Assembly (NCBI GenBank): GCA_002685415.1
Contig: NYXO01000048.1
Location: 4,745 to 15,377, forward strand
DNA: 10,633 bases
Direction: 5' to 3'
From: Methanobacteriota archaeon
GTDB lineage: Archaea > Thermoplasmatota > Poseidoniia > Poseidoniales > Thalassarchaeaceae
The notes under the pieces were generated by a model. The model made no database searches, was not told where the DNA came from, and saw nothing but the letters and a program-made list of their open reading frames with translations. The translations under genes and the position numbers were made by a program. Below, in pieces: positions 1 through 6,634 of the stretch (position 1 is the first letter of the stretch; every line of letters starts with the position of its first letter).

Positions 1-1241
1 TCTACCTTTGAGTCCAGAACGTCAAGAAGAGCATCTAGATCCTTTACTGGATGTTCTGGGTCACAAGCGATAATCGATTTGAGGAACATCAATTGACCAG
101 CGCCAAGTAACCCCAATGCAGTCTTGCGAGCCTGTCGGGGGTAGCGTTGTTTGCTAGCCACAATCGCTAGATTATGGAATCCTGTTTCCAATGGTAGGAA
201 GAGATCAACGACATCTCTGTGTTGAAATTTCAATACCGGTCGGAAGGCATCTCCCACCGATTCACCAAGATATCCGTCTTCCATTGGTGGAACTCCAACT
301 ATGGTTGCTGGTAGGACTGCATTTTTTCTGTGAGTGATTGCGGTTACATGCATGAAAGGATACTGCTCAGCCAATGAGTAGTAGCCGAAGTGATCACCAA
401 ATGGACCTTCGAGTTTAGTCTCTCCAGGAATCGTGTAACCTTCAATCACGAAGTCTGCTTCTGCCGGAACATACAGATCGTTAGTCAGACATTTTGTCAG
501 TCGTAGTCGGCTACCTCCCAGTAAACCTGCAAATTCGTATTCAGATAGATTGTCCGGAAGTGGTGCAATCGCTGAGAAAATCAATTCCGGGGGCCCGCCA
601 ATACAGATTGCAACAGGCATTCTATTATCGCCGGAATCGGCAGCGTGGTCAGCTCCATGCTTGTGACGCTGCCAGTGTAATCCAACCTCCCTAGGTCCGA
701 AGATTTGACCTCGATACATACCCATGTTGTGAACTCCTGTATTAGGGTCAGCAGTTACTACCAATGGAAGTGTAATGAATGGCCCGCCATCCTGCGGCCA
801 AGTGGTTGGGATCGGTAGTTTTGTGACATCAGGGTCAGCCATGCGTACTTGCTGGCACGCTCCTCTTCTGACCTTCTTGGGCGCCATTGACATTCCCTGC
901 AAGGCCAGTGGAATTCCAGTCCATGGCGCTCGAAGTATTCCACCAATATCCGGCTTCATCAAGCCGACCATTCTATTGCCAATTTCTGATGGTTCTTCGA
1001 CACCCAAAGCGCGATTGGTTCGCTCGTATGTACCGAAGAGATTCATCGCCAATGGGAATTCACTAATCGAACCATCAGCCAATCGCGGTTGTTCAAACAA
1101 AACCGCAGGCCCTTGGGACTTGACCAACTTGTCAGCAATAGTCCCTGCTTCGAGGTGACAGTCTATTGGGTCACTGACTCTACGCAGCTCTCCAGCACTG
1201 TCCAAAGCGTCGATGTAACGCGATAGCCTACGCCAAGTCAT
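1..1241 (-). CDS. ubiD: UbiD-family prenylated-FMN decarboxylase (3' end outside window)
   Basis: This gene runs off the left edge, leaving about 413 residues; full UbiD proteins such as the E. coli one have about 500. The family uses prenylated FMN made by UbiX for reversible decarboxylation of aromatic or unsaturated acids. Seen directly, numbering from the ATG at 1241: HNMGMYR gives N172 and R177, H195 follows, FVIEG gives E267, EGPFGDHFGYY begins at 278, and PPMED gives E321. These match well the metal-binding Asn, His and Glu and the catalytic Arg and Glu of fungal Fdc1. An upstream in-frame ATG at 1280 adds 13 residues, but the shorter start gives the usual UbiD N-terminus (LSRYIDALDSAGELRRV) and sits 27 bases from a TATA-like box. 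Possible substrates are a prenylated quinone precursor or anhydromevalonate phosphate in the archaeal mevalonate route. The family is certain, the substrate is not. It is divergent from the reductase at 1311. Confidence 0.95.
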   Translation of the reverse strand, partial: MTWRRLSRYIDALDSAGELRRVSDPIDCHLEAGTIADKLVKSQGPAVLFEQPRLADGSISEFPLAMNLFGTYERTNRALGVEEPSEIGNRMVGLMKPDIGGILRAPWTGIPLALQGMSMAPKKVRRGACQQVRMADPDVTKLPIPTTWPQDGGPFITLPLVVTADPNTGVHNMGMYRGQIFGPREVGLHWQRHKHGADHAADSGDNRMPVAICIGGPPELIFSAIAPLPDNLSEYEFAGLLGGSRLRLTKCLTNDLYVPAEADFVIEGYTIPGETKLEGPFGDHFGYYSLAEQYPFMHVTAITHRKNAVLPATIVGVPPMEDGYLGESVGDAFRPVLKFQHRDVVDLFLPLETGFHNLAIVASKQRYPRQARKTALGLLGAGQLMFLKSIIACDPEHPVKDLDALLDVLDSKV

Positions 1242-1263
1242 AACCTCGCGTGGCGATTCACCG

Positions 1264-1272
1264 TTGAATATG
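1264..1272 (-). promoter_or_regulatory. TATA-like box for the UbiD gene
   Basis: On the minus strand this reads CATATTCAA, centred about 27 bases upstream of the ATG at 1241, the spacing expected for a leaderless archaeal transcript. No properly spaced Shine-Dalgarno site precedes that ATG. This is an inference from position and base composition only. Confidence 0.3.
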
Positions 1273-1310
1273 TTCGTCATGACATTTTGGACAAATTAGC
1301 CGACGGATTC

Positions 1311-2570
1311 ATGGCCTATCCCACCTCGCCAACCATCGTGGCGGAAGACATCACGACCTGCGATGTGCTGGTCATCGGGGCTGGACCAGGTGGCGGTAAC
1401 GCTGCTCTTCATAGTGCTAGAAAGGGTCTCAATACTATTCTAATCGAAGATCATCCTGAGATTGGAACTCCTGTACACTGTGGTGAATGTATCTCAGATA
1501 TTGCTTGTGATAATCTCAAACTTGACCTACCTCCTCACGTAATCAGCAAGCGAGTACATGGTATTCGTGTGATATTCCCAGATGGAACTGCAAAGAAACT
1601 CACCGAGGAAGGTTACGTTTTGGAAAAGCATCTCTTCGAGCGTTGGATTGCCGAAGAGGCAGTTTCAGAAGGGGCTCAACTACATTTATCTCATAAATTG
1701 CGTACCATGGACAAACAATACGATGAGTCAGGTAAGTTCACAGGCTGGCTTTGTGATGGTAATGGCGACCAATTCCCAATCCAGGCGAAGGTCGTTATCG
1801 ATGCATCAGGGGTCGCTGGAGTAGCCTCAAAAATCCTCAATCTAAATCCCAGAGGCCAGGTTATCGCCGGAATGCAATACGAGATGTTGGAAGTTCCAAC
1901 AGATGATTATCTCGACTTCTACATATGGCCTGAGTATGCCGAAAAGGGTTACTTGTGGATGATTCCAAAGTGTGATGGTAGGGCAAATGTAGGACTAGTT
2001 TCCGAGGATAAGCCTCGGACAAAGAAGGCTCTAGATGAATTCATTGAGGCAACTCACTTCAAAAATCTCGAACAGGTTCCACCTCCATGGAAGGAAAAGG
2101 GCAATCCTGCATTCGGCGGCACGATTCCAATCTCGGGCCCATTCGAATTCACCTACGATGATGGACTAATTCTGGTGGGTGATGCAGCTGGCTTTACATC
2201 ACCATTGTTCGAAGGCGGCTCTCACCTTGCACTAAAGTCCGCCACCTTCGCAGCAGATGTTGCTGCCGAGCAAATAGAAGCAGACGACCTATCGGCGAAC
2301 AAAATGTCTCGTTATCAGAAACTCTGGAGCGATGAATTCCCCCCTTATGCTAAAATTTTGCGAGGAAAATCGGCGTTATTCGACCTTAGCGATGAAGATA
2401 TGTCAATCATGGCTCAGTGTTTCCCAGATGAAATGAGCAATATGGGTCCTCATGGAAAGTTAGCGGTCTGTCTACGATTGTTGCTACGTAGACCAAGTCT
2501 CTATGGAAAGCGGATAATTCCTGCAATGCTTTCATTCGGTTATTCAAGGGCTAAGTTTTACGGCTGGTGA
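1311..2570 (+). CDS. Geranylgeranyl reductase family FAD-dependent oxidoreductase
   Basis: The 419-residue protein is a flavin reductase that saturates isoprenoid chains. In archaea this means reduction of digeranylgeranyl glycerolipids, and in some lineages the side chain of menaquinone. Seen from the ATG at 1311: a dinucleotide-binding GAGPGG at 23-28, an acidic E46 ending the second strand, the family GTPVHCGEC segment at 52-60, VIDASG at 162-167, GYLWMIPK at 213-220 followed by ANVGL, and the second FAD motif GDAAGFTSPLFEGG at 290-303. There are no membrane helices, so it is probably a peripheral enzyme at the inner face of the membrane. A TTG at 1287 would add 8 residues and leave only 6 bases to the longer UbiD start, so ATG is preferred. 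Its stop lies 31 bases before the CcmF start, suggesting co-transcription. Family call is firm; lipid versus quinone substrate is open. Confidence 0.92.
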   Translation: MAYPTSPTIVAEDITTCDVLVIGAGPGGGNAALHSARKGLNTILIEDHPEIGTPVHCGECISDIACDNLKLDLPPHVISKRVHGIRVIFPDGTAKKLTEEGYVLEKHLFERWIAEEAVSEGAQLHLSHKLRTMDKQYDESGKFTGWLCDGNGDQFPIQAKVVIDASGVAGVASKILNLNPRGQVIAGMQYEMLEVPTDDYLDFYIWPEYAEKGYLWMIPKCDGRANVGLVSEDKPRTKKALDEFIEATHFKNLEQVPPPWKEKGNPAFGGTIPISGPFEFTYDDGLILVGDAAGFTSPLFEGGSHLALKSATFAADVAAEQIEADDLSANKMSRYQKLWSDEFPPYAKILRGKSALFDLSDEDMSIMAQCFPDEMSNMGPHGKLAVCLRLLLRRPSLYGKRIIPAMLSFGYSRAKFYGW

Positions 2571-2601
2571 TTCGATACTCCCCACTGTTGGAAATCTCCT
2601 A

Positions 2602-4932
2602 ATGTTGCTGGCGGTAGTGTCCAGCCTAATTTGGTGTTTCACTCGATTACCAGCGGGAGAACCACTAGCACGACATACGACTCTAGCCTCTCAAGTTGCA
2701 CCTTGGATATTCTTGACGTCTGCATTCATATTCGATTTCCAAGCTTTAGATTTAGTCTCAAGATATGGTGGAGAAGAATTGCCAACACTCTACCGAATCT
2801 CAGCTGTTTGGGGAGGAAGATCCGGTCCTCTTCTGCTTTGGGCTGCAATAATGGGTACTGTCACTTGGTTTATGTCGGGGCGCAGTGTCTCAAATTCAGT
2901 TGAAATTAGACTAATGCACGGTTGTACTGCTGCGATAATCATCATCTCTTGGATACTCTCTCCTTTTGCCGAGTCAACCGGTTGGAGAGGTACTCTGAAT
3001 CCTCTACTTCAAACCGACCTAATGGTAATTCATCCACCGCTTGTTTTCGCATATTACTCACTTTGTCTAGCTGTTGCAAGTATAGCACTGGCCGGACTCA
3101 TCCAAGGCAGAAATGCAAGGCAAGTTCACGAGGCTCAGTTACACTGGGCACGTGCTGGATTTCTGATTGGAACCTTAGGAATTGGATTAGGTGGATTGTG
3201 GGCTTACACAGTTCTCGACTGGGGCGGATATTGGGCCTGGGACCCAGTCGAGACAGGTTCTATTCTACCCTGGTTTGCTTTGTTGATGATTGTTCATGCT
3301 CGTGCGCGAACCGATTCTGAAAAAGAATCCGCAATAATCGCATCACCAGCCCTTGGTATGCTCGCTGGTGCACTTGCAATCCATGCAACTTTAGTCACAA
3401 GGGCAAATGGAGTATGGGCTTCAGTACACTCCTTTGTCGGCAATGAAGAAGCAAGAGAATACAATGACCCGTACATACGAATCGTACAATTATTCGATGA
3501 CGGTGCCGCCGGTCTAGAAGTGGCAGCATATTTCCTAATCATGATTTCACTTTGTTTTGCGGCATTCTTGTGGTTGGTAAAACAACAGGACAAACTGCTT
3601 AATTCCTGTTCAAAGAGTTCGATGCTAATTGAAAATCGACAACTCTCTATTATTCTGCTGATTGCAACCATTGCCTTGGGTATTTGGATGGGTTCAACGG
3701 CAGTAACTTTTGTCGGTGGAGCACTGATGTTTTTGCTAATCAAAGGAGATTCTGAGAAGCCTCCTGCTGCTTGGGTCTTCGGAGGTGTATTCCTGATGTT
3801 GTTCGCAAGTTGGTCTTGGGCTGCAACTCTGCAACAATCGATTATCGGGATGTTACTATTCCTTGGACCATGGTTGATGTCAGCGGAGGAAGAGGAATCA
3901 CCCCTAACGAAACTGTTCAACGATACTTCAGTACGAATGAAAGTCGCGAGGGCAATTCCTTGGTATTCAGCGGCTGCCTTCTTGACTTTGACTTGGTTAT
4001 TACTCGCCGCCGAAATAGATGGAACCAGTTTAGCTGCTCACGAATTCTATGGTTCTTCGATAATAGTCCTAGCGATTCTAGCGATTACAATCTACTCCCT
4101 CGGCAAAAGTATCGATGCAAAGCGTGGAAACGCATTCATGGTTACTACACTGATCGCCTCGTTATTATTCGCATATTATGCAGATGAGTTCTCTATTCCA
4201 GGAGATCCTCAACTCATGCTGACCGATAATATCTCACGAGGTGCTCTTGCCATGTTCATGCTAACTTGGCTATTTGTGGCACTTCCTCCAACCGCAAGGG
4301 TGGTTTTCACAACTGGTCGTAAGGTATTGCCTAAATTGCGTTCTGACGGAATAACCGCGAAATCTAATTTGGCACGTTTGAGATTATTTGGTTCACATAT
4401 TGCACATTTAGGACTAATTCTTCTTCTATTGGGTCATGTACTTACTACTACACTCGTAGATCGTTCAGATCCAAGTCATTTGGTAACTCTCGAAAAAGAT
4501 ACTCCTGTTGAATTCAAAGAATACGAACTAACCTTCCGAGATACTGTATTATTGAGTGAGGAAGACCCTGAATACGATTACAAAATTGGAGAAGGATTCG
4601 CAGGATTTGTAATTGAGGTGACAAAGGATGGGGAAAAAGTCGACGAAGTCACTCCTGGAATTCTCCGCTTTAATTTTGCAACAACCCGCTCGGAAGTCGA
4701 TAGGATGGTTCGCCCGAGCGGAGATATGATATTCATTCTCGACCAGCAACAAGCGGAAATCAGTCTATCCTCAATGATGCGAGGTGAGATAGATCAAGTG
4801 GATGAAATCCGAGTCACAGTACATGATTTACGGGGTTCTCACCTCGTTTGGGCTGGTTGGGCGCTAATCATGTTAGGTAGTCTCGCGGCCTTGCTAAGTA
4901 GCAGTCCAGTAGCCTCCAAAGAAGAGGAATAA
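2602..4932 (+). CDS. ccmF: CcmF-type cytochrome c heme lyase (heme-handling membrane protein)
   Basis: This 776-residue polytopic membrane protein belongs to the CcmF/CcsA heme-handling family, which in system I takes heme from CcmE and attaches it to CXXCH apocytochromes. Visible landmarks: the N-terminal FDFQALDLV and LPTLYRISAVWGG-RSGPLLLW segments (45-80), IHPP with H144, the tryptophan-rich WWD loop WGGYWAWDPVE (207-217), H232 just after it, VHSF with H276, and SHIAHLG with H602. H144, H276, H232 and H602 correspond by context to E. coli H173, H303, H261 and H491. An outer soluble domain (about 619-745) precedes a final helix at 747-765. The stretch from H276 to H602 is about 326 residues against 188 in E. 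coli, packed with extra hydrophobic helices. The frame is open upstream of the ATG and encodes LPTVGNLL, which resembles a CcmF N-terminus, so the true start may be earlier at a non-standard codon. No other ccm gene is in the window. Confidence 0.93.
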   Translation: MLLAVVSSLIWCFTRLPAGEPLARHTTLASQVAPWIFLTSAFIFDFQALDLVSRYGGEELPTLYRISAVWGGRSGPLLLWAAIMGTVTWFMSGRSVSNSVEIRLMHGCTAAIIIISWILSPFAESTGWRGTLNPLLQTDLMVIHPPLVFAYYSLCLAVASIALAGLIQGRNARQVHEAQLHWARAGFLIGTLGIGLGGLWAYTVLDWGGYWAWDPVETGSILPWFALLMIVHARARTDSEKESAIIASPALGMLAGALAIHATLVTRANGVWASVHSFVGNEEAREYNDPYIRIVQLFDDGAAGLEVAAYFLIMISLCFAAFLWLVKQQDKLLNSCSKSSMLIENRQLSIILLIATIALGIWMGSTAVTFVGGALMFLLIKGDSEKPPAAWVFGGVFLMLFASWSWAATLQQSIIGMLLFLGPWLMSAEEEESPLTKLFNDTSVRMKVARAIPWYSAAAFLTLTWLLLAAEIDGTSLAAHEFYGSSIIVLAILAITIYSLGKSIDAKRGNAFMVTTLIASLLFAYYADEFSIPGDPQLMLTDNISRGALAMFMLTWLFVALPPTARVVFTTGRKVLPKLRSDGITAKSNLARLRLFGSHIAHLGLILLLLGHVLTTTLVDRSDPSHLVTLEKDTPVEFKEYELTFRDTVLLSEEDPEYDYKIGEGFAGFVIEVTKDGEKVDEVTPGILRFNFATTRSEVDRMVRPSGDMIFILDQQQAEISLSSMMRGEIDQVDEIRVTVHDLRGSHLVWAGWALIMLGSLAALLSSSPVASKEEE

Positions 4933-4941
4933 GCACCAATA

Positions 4942-4958
4942 TTCTCCCTAAGGGAGAA
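4942..4958. promoter_or_regulatory. Perfect 17-base palindrome upstream of the FKBP gene
   Basis: The sequence TTCTCCCTAAGGGAGAA is an 8-base perfect inverted repeat around one central base, lying 9 bases after the CcmF stop. As RNA it would be a 7-pair stem with a 3-base loop. No T tract follows, so a classical terminator is unlikely. A DNA operator just upstream of the FKBP promoter is an alternative, supported by a similarly placed palindrome before uS2. Confidence 0.4.
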
Positions 4959-4965
4959 CCGTTTG

Positions 4966-4988
4966 AATCAAAAAGGGGAGATAGGTCG
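4966..4988 (+). promoter_or_regulatory. Candidate FKBP core promoter with AGGGGA and AGGTCG elements
   Basis: An A-rich stretch (ATCAAAAA, 4967-4974) is followed by AGGGGA at 4974-4979 and AGGTCG at 4983-4988. If the A-rich stretch acts as TATA, transcription would start near 4997, leaving a leader of about 17 bases containing AGGAGG. The same AGGGGA/AGGTCG pair at 9-10 base spacing precedes uS2 (6594-6609). The function is inferred. Confidence 0.3.
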
Positions 4989-5001
4989 GCGGGTCGCCCT
5001 C

Positions 5002-5007
5002 AGGAGG
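5002..5007 (+). promoter_or_regulatory. Shine-Dalgarno site of the FKBP gene
   Basis: AGGAGG ends 7 bases before the ATG at 5015, an ideal match to the 3' end of 16S rRNA. It fixes the start codon; an in-frame TAG at 4982 also rules out a much longer protein. Confidence 0.8.
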
Positions 5008-5014
5008 CTTATCC

Positions 5015-5713
5015 ATGGACAACGGTGCAATCGTTCATATCGAATACGACCTATACAACGCTGAATCTGGCGATCTTATCGAGACTACCAGAGAAGAGAT
5101 CGCCAAGGAGCACGAGGTCTTTGATGAAGCTCGAACTTACGAGCCAATGATCACAGTAGTCGGCGAAGGTCGTCTAATCGCTGGATTCGAAGCTCACCTT
5201 TCTGATGCTGAGACAGACAAAGAGTACACCTTCGATATTGAGCCAACCGACGCATATGGAGAGCGAGATGCATCTCTTGTTGAGACTATCTCACAGAATG
5301 TACTACTTCGCAGCGTGCGCGACCCAAACATGCTTGCAATAGGTGCTCCGGTCGAAATCGGTGGCCGAAATGGTGTCTTGCAGATGCTACGTGCCGGACG
5401 TGCTCGTGTCGATTACAACCACCCGCTAGCGGGTACTACATTGCGGTACACCTACACCATTGTCAAGGTTGTAGAGGACCGTGCTGAGCGTGTTGCTACA
5501 CTTCTACAGATGAATACTGGTCGCTCCGACTTCGAGGTTGAGTTCGATGGCGATGATGTCACCATCACACTACCAGATTCAATCGCATACGACCAAAACT
5601 GGGCGTACGCCAAGTTCTCCTTAGTACGCGCGCTCCGCGAGCACCTTGAGGTTGGAACTGTAGTTTTCCGAGAAGTTCACGAGCCACGTGTTGCAGCCGA
5701 TGAAGAAGAGTGA
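5015..5713 (+). CDS. SlyD-like FKBP-type peptidyl-prolyl cis-trans isomerase
   Basis: This 232-residue acidic cytoplasmic protein should catalyse proline isomerisation and act as a folding chaperone. Domains in order: the first FKBP half (1-84) with VGEGRLIAGFEAHL (49-62) and TDAYGERD (78-85), an inserted flap domain (about 85-131) as in SlyD, return to the FKBP fold at VDYNHPLAG (132-140) and LRYTYTIVKV, then an extra domain (about 155-225) found in the longer archaeal FKBPs. The loop between about residues 22 and 48 is longer than in E. coli SlyD. There is no signal peptide and no histidine-rich metal-binding tail, so a nickel role like that of SlyD is unlikely. It has its own leader with a strong Shine-Dalgarno site and a palindrome upstream, so it is probably a separate transcription unit from CcmF. 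The call is firm. Confidence 0.94.
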   Translation: MDNGAIVHIEYDLYNAESGDLIETTREEIAKEHEVFDEARTYEPMITVVGEGRLIAGFEAHLSDAETDKEYTFDIEPTDAYGERDASLVETISQNVLLRSVRDPNMLAIGAPVEIGGRNGVLQMLRAGRARVDYNHPLAGTTLRYTYTIVKVVEDRAERVATLLQMNTGRSDFEVEFDGDDVTITLPDSIAYDQNWAYAKFSLVRALREHLEVGTVVFREVHEPRVAADEEE

Positions 5714-5715
5714 TT

Positions 5716-5790
5716 GTGCCTCTCGGTACTCACAGGGCACGTCAACGCCTTACGGCTCAGTTGACCCTCTTGTCGTCATTGAGGCGACTT
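5716..5790 (+). other. Inverted-repeat-rich 3' region of the FKBP gene (possible terminator or structured RNA)
   Basis: Directly after the FKBP stop are several complementary segments: GTGCC/GGCAC (5716-5720 with 5736-5740), then GTCAAC-GCC-TTAC-GGC-TCA-GTTGAC (5741-5765), then GTCG/CGAC (5772-5775 with 5785-5788) followed by TTT. CCTC at 5766-5769 could also pair with GAGG at 5781-5784, crossing the previous stem. The rest of the gap up to 5914 is AT-rich, with no gene that I can support. Stems are short, so a 3' untranslated region or terminator is as likely as a separate RNA. Confidence 0.3.
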
Positions 5791-5914
5791 TGCGAGATAC
5801 CCATTGGTCATCAATATAGCAGTTAATTCAAATTCGATATCATCATGAATTTGGCATCCCTGTTGTTTTCAATAATCGTAATTCAGTTTACTCTTGTCTC
5901 CGTTCGATTGAAGA

Positions 5915-5930
5915 CTGAGTGTCAACTCAG
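5915..5930 (+). promoter_or_regulatory. Hairpin just upstream of the secreted-protein start codon
   Basis: CTGAGT-GTCA-ACTCAG is a perfect 6-pair inverted repeat with a 4-base loop, ending 8 bases before the ATG at 5939. It covers the place where a ribosome-binding site would lie (CAGGA at 5928-5932). It could influence initiation, but a repeat of this size also arises by chance several times in 10 kb. Confidence 0.25.
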
Positions 5931-5938
5931 GATGATTC

Positions 5939-6550
5939 ATGCGTACGGGGCTGACTGTGTTCAGTTTGCTTCTAATGCTATTTTTTTCTACAATAAGTGT
6001 GGGTTGCATGGGTTTGGTCATGCAACGCGAAATCATGGAAGATATGCGTGAAGAGCCGTTTGTAATCAATAAAGACGAATCATTCTTCTGGGAAGTTATC
6101 TTCACTTCAGAATCTCTAGATCTCGATTCTGTACAATACACTAACGAGACGCCAATCGATTTTGATGATACAATCTCAAAAATGTCAATTACTTTCCGTG
6201 CCGAATTCCCCTATTCTACACTTCTTGACCTAAACGAAAGCAATGAACTCAGATATATCGAAGTCAGGGTTTGGGAGCCTGGTGTAAAAGAATCAGGCGG
6301 TAATCCATATTGGGAGGTAAGGGCAACACAAGACTATCCATTGGAGAGATTTGATTTCTCTGACTTGGCAATTGGTAAGTGGACTGTAGAAATCGACGCC
6401 CGAGGATATGGAGCTGACCTTCCATTAGAACAACTTTCTTTCCATGATTATTTCGAAATGACGCTAACTATTACCAAACCATGTGTACAGTTCGCGGAAA
6501 TCCACCAAAATGACGACTGTACTGATTTGTCAGTACTCGAAAACCTGTGA
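5939..6550 (+). CDS. Hypothetical secreted or lipid-anchored beta-rich protein
   Basis: I do not recognise a named family. The 203-residue protein starts with a short basic end and a hydrophobic segment (about 4-22) ending in SVGC, with C23 in the position of a lipobox cysteine; the residue at -3 is Ser rather than Leu, so lipid attachment is only possible. The rest is rich in alternating hydrophobic and polar residues typical of a beta sandwich, including GKWTVEIDARGYG (146-158) and a final strand FEMTLTITK (172-180). C182 and C194 near the end could form a disulfide. It lies between the FKBP gene and uS2 on the same strand, with a 225-base gap before it and an 80-base gap after it, so it is probably a separate unit. 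The start is the first ATG giving a signal sequence. The gene looks real, the function is unknown. Confidence 0.7.
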   Translation: MRTGLTVFSLLLMLFFSTISVGCMGLVMQREIMEDMREEPFVINKDESFFWEVIFTSESLDLDSVQYTNETPIDFDDTISKMSITFRAEFPYSTLLDLNESNELRYIEVRVWEPGVKESGGNPYWEVRATQDYPLERFDFSDLAIGKWTVEIDARGYGADLPLEQLSFHDYFEMTLTITKPCVQFAEIHQNDDCTDLSVLENL

Positions 6551-6562
6551 TTTTGGCTTCTA

Positions 6563-6577
6563 CGCCCCTTTGGGGCG
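6563..6577. promoter_or_regulatory. GC-rich perfect hairpin/palindrome upstream of uS2
   Basis: CGCCCC-TTT-GGGGCG is a 6-pair perfect inverted repeat with a 3-base loop. CTACGC (6560-6565) can alternatively pair with GCGTAG (6580-6585). It lies 16 bases before the AGGGGA element, nearly the same spacing as the palindrome before FKBP. It might be a terminator for the upstream gene, although no T tract follows, or an upstream control site for uS2. Confidence 0.4.
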
Positions 6578-6634
6578 ATGCGTAGCGCTTATGAGGGGAA
6601 GTCAGGTCGCCGCGCCACTGAGGATACACCATGA
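6578..6634 (+). other. Possible 18-codon leader open reading frame before uS2
   Basis: ATG at 6578 opens a frame encoding MRSAYEGKSGRRATEDTP and stops at TGA 6632-6634, overlapping the uS2 ATG as ATGA. GGGG at 6572-6575 could serve as a weak ribosome-binding site. This may be chance: if uS2 is transcribed from the promoter suggested at 6588-6609, the frame would not be on the mRNA. Confidence 0.2.
6588..6609 (+). promoter_or_regulatory. Candidate uS2 core promoter with AGGGGA and AGGTCG elements
   Basis: CTTATGA (6588-6594) is a weak TATA-like match. AGGGGA (6594-6599) and AGGTCG (6604-6609) follow, as in the FKBP leader. A start of transcription near 6617 would leave about 14 bases of leader containing the GAGGA Shine-Dalgarno site at 6620-6624. 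This is inferred from spacing and similarity. Confidence 0.3.

Noticed and set aside
775..1158. 127-residue plus-strand open frame
   Set aside because: It is the antisense shadow of the UbiD gene, whose minus-strand translation shows clear family motifs through the same bases.
3294..3920. 208-residue open frame on the minus strand
   Set aside because: It lies wholly inside the CcmF gene, antisense, with a low-complexity Ser/Ala/Pro composition and no recognisable motif; CcmF motifs on the plus strand account for the sequence.
4070..4087. Tandem repeat of CTAGCGATT
   Set aside because: Two copies inside the CcmF coding region simply encode a repeated hydrophobic Leu-Ala-Ile in a membrane helix.
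5736..5747. GGCACGTCAACG also present on the minus strand at 10599-10610
   Set aside because: About a dozen 12-base matches are expected by chance over both strands of a window this long, and the contexts differ.
5714..5938. Possible tRNA or known structured RNA in the gap
   Set aside because: No T-loop consensus, no cloverleaf spacing and no recognised RNA family signature; only short hairpins are visible.
5845..6051. 68-residue plus-strand open frame overlapping the secreted protein
   Set aside because: It overlaps the start of the better-supported signal-bearing gene in another frame, lacks a ribosome-binding site and shows no known motif.
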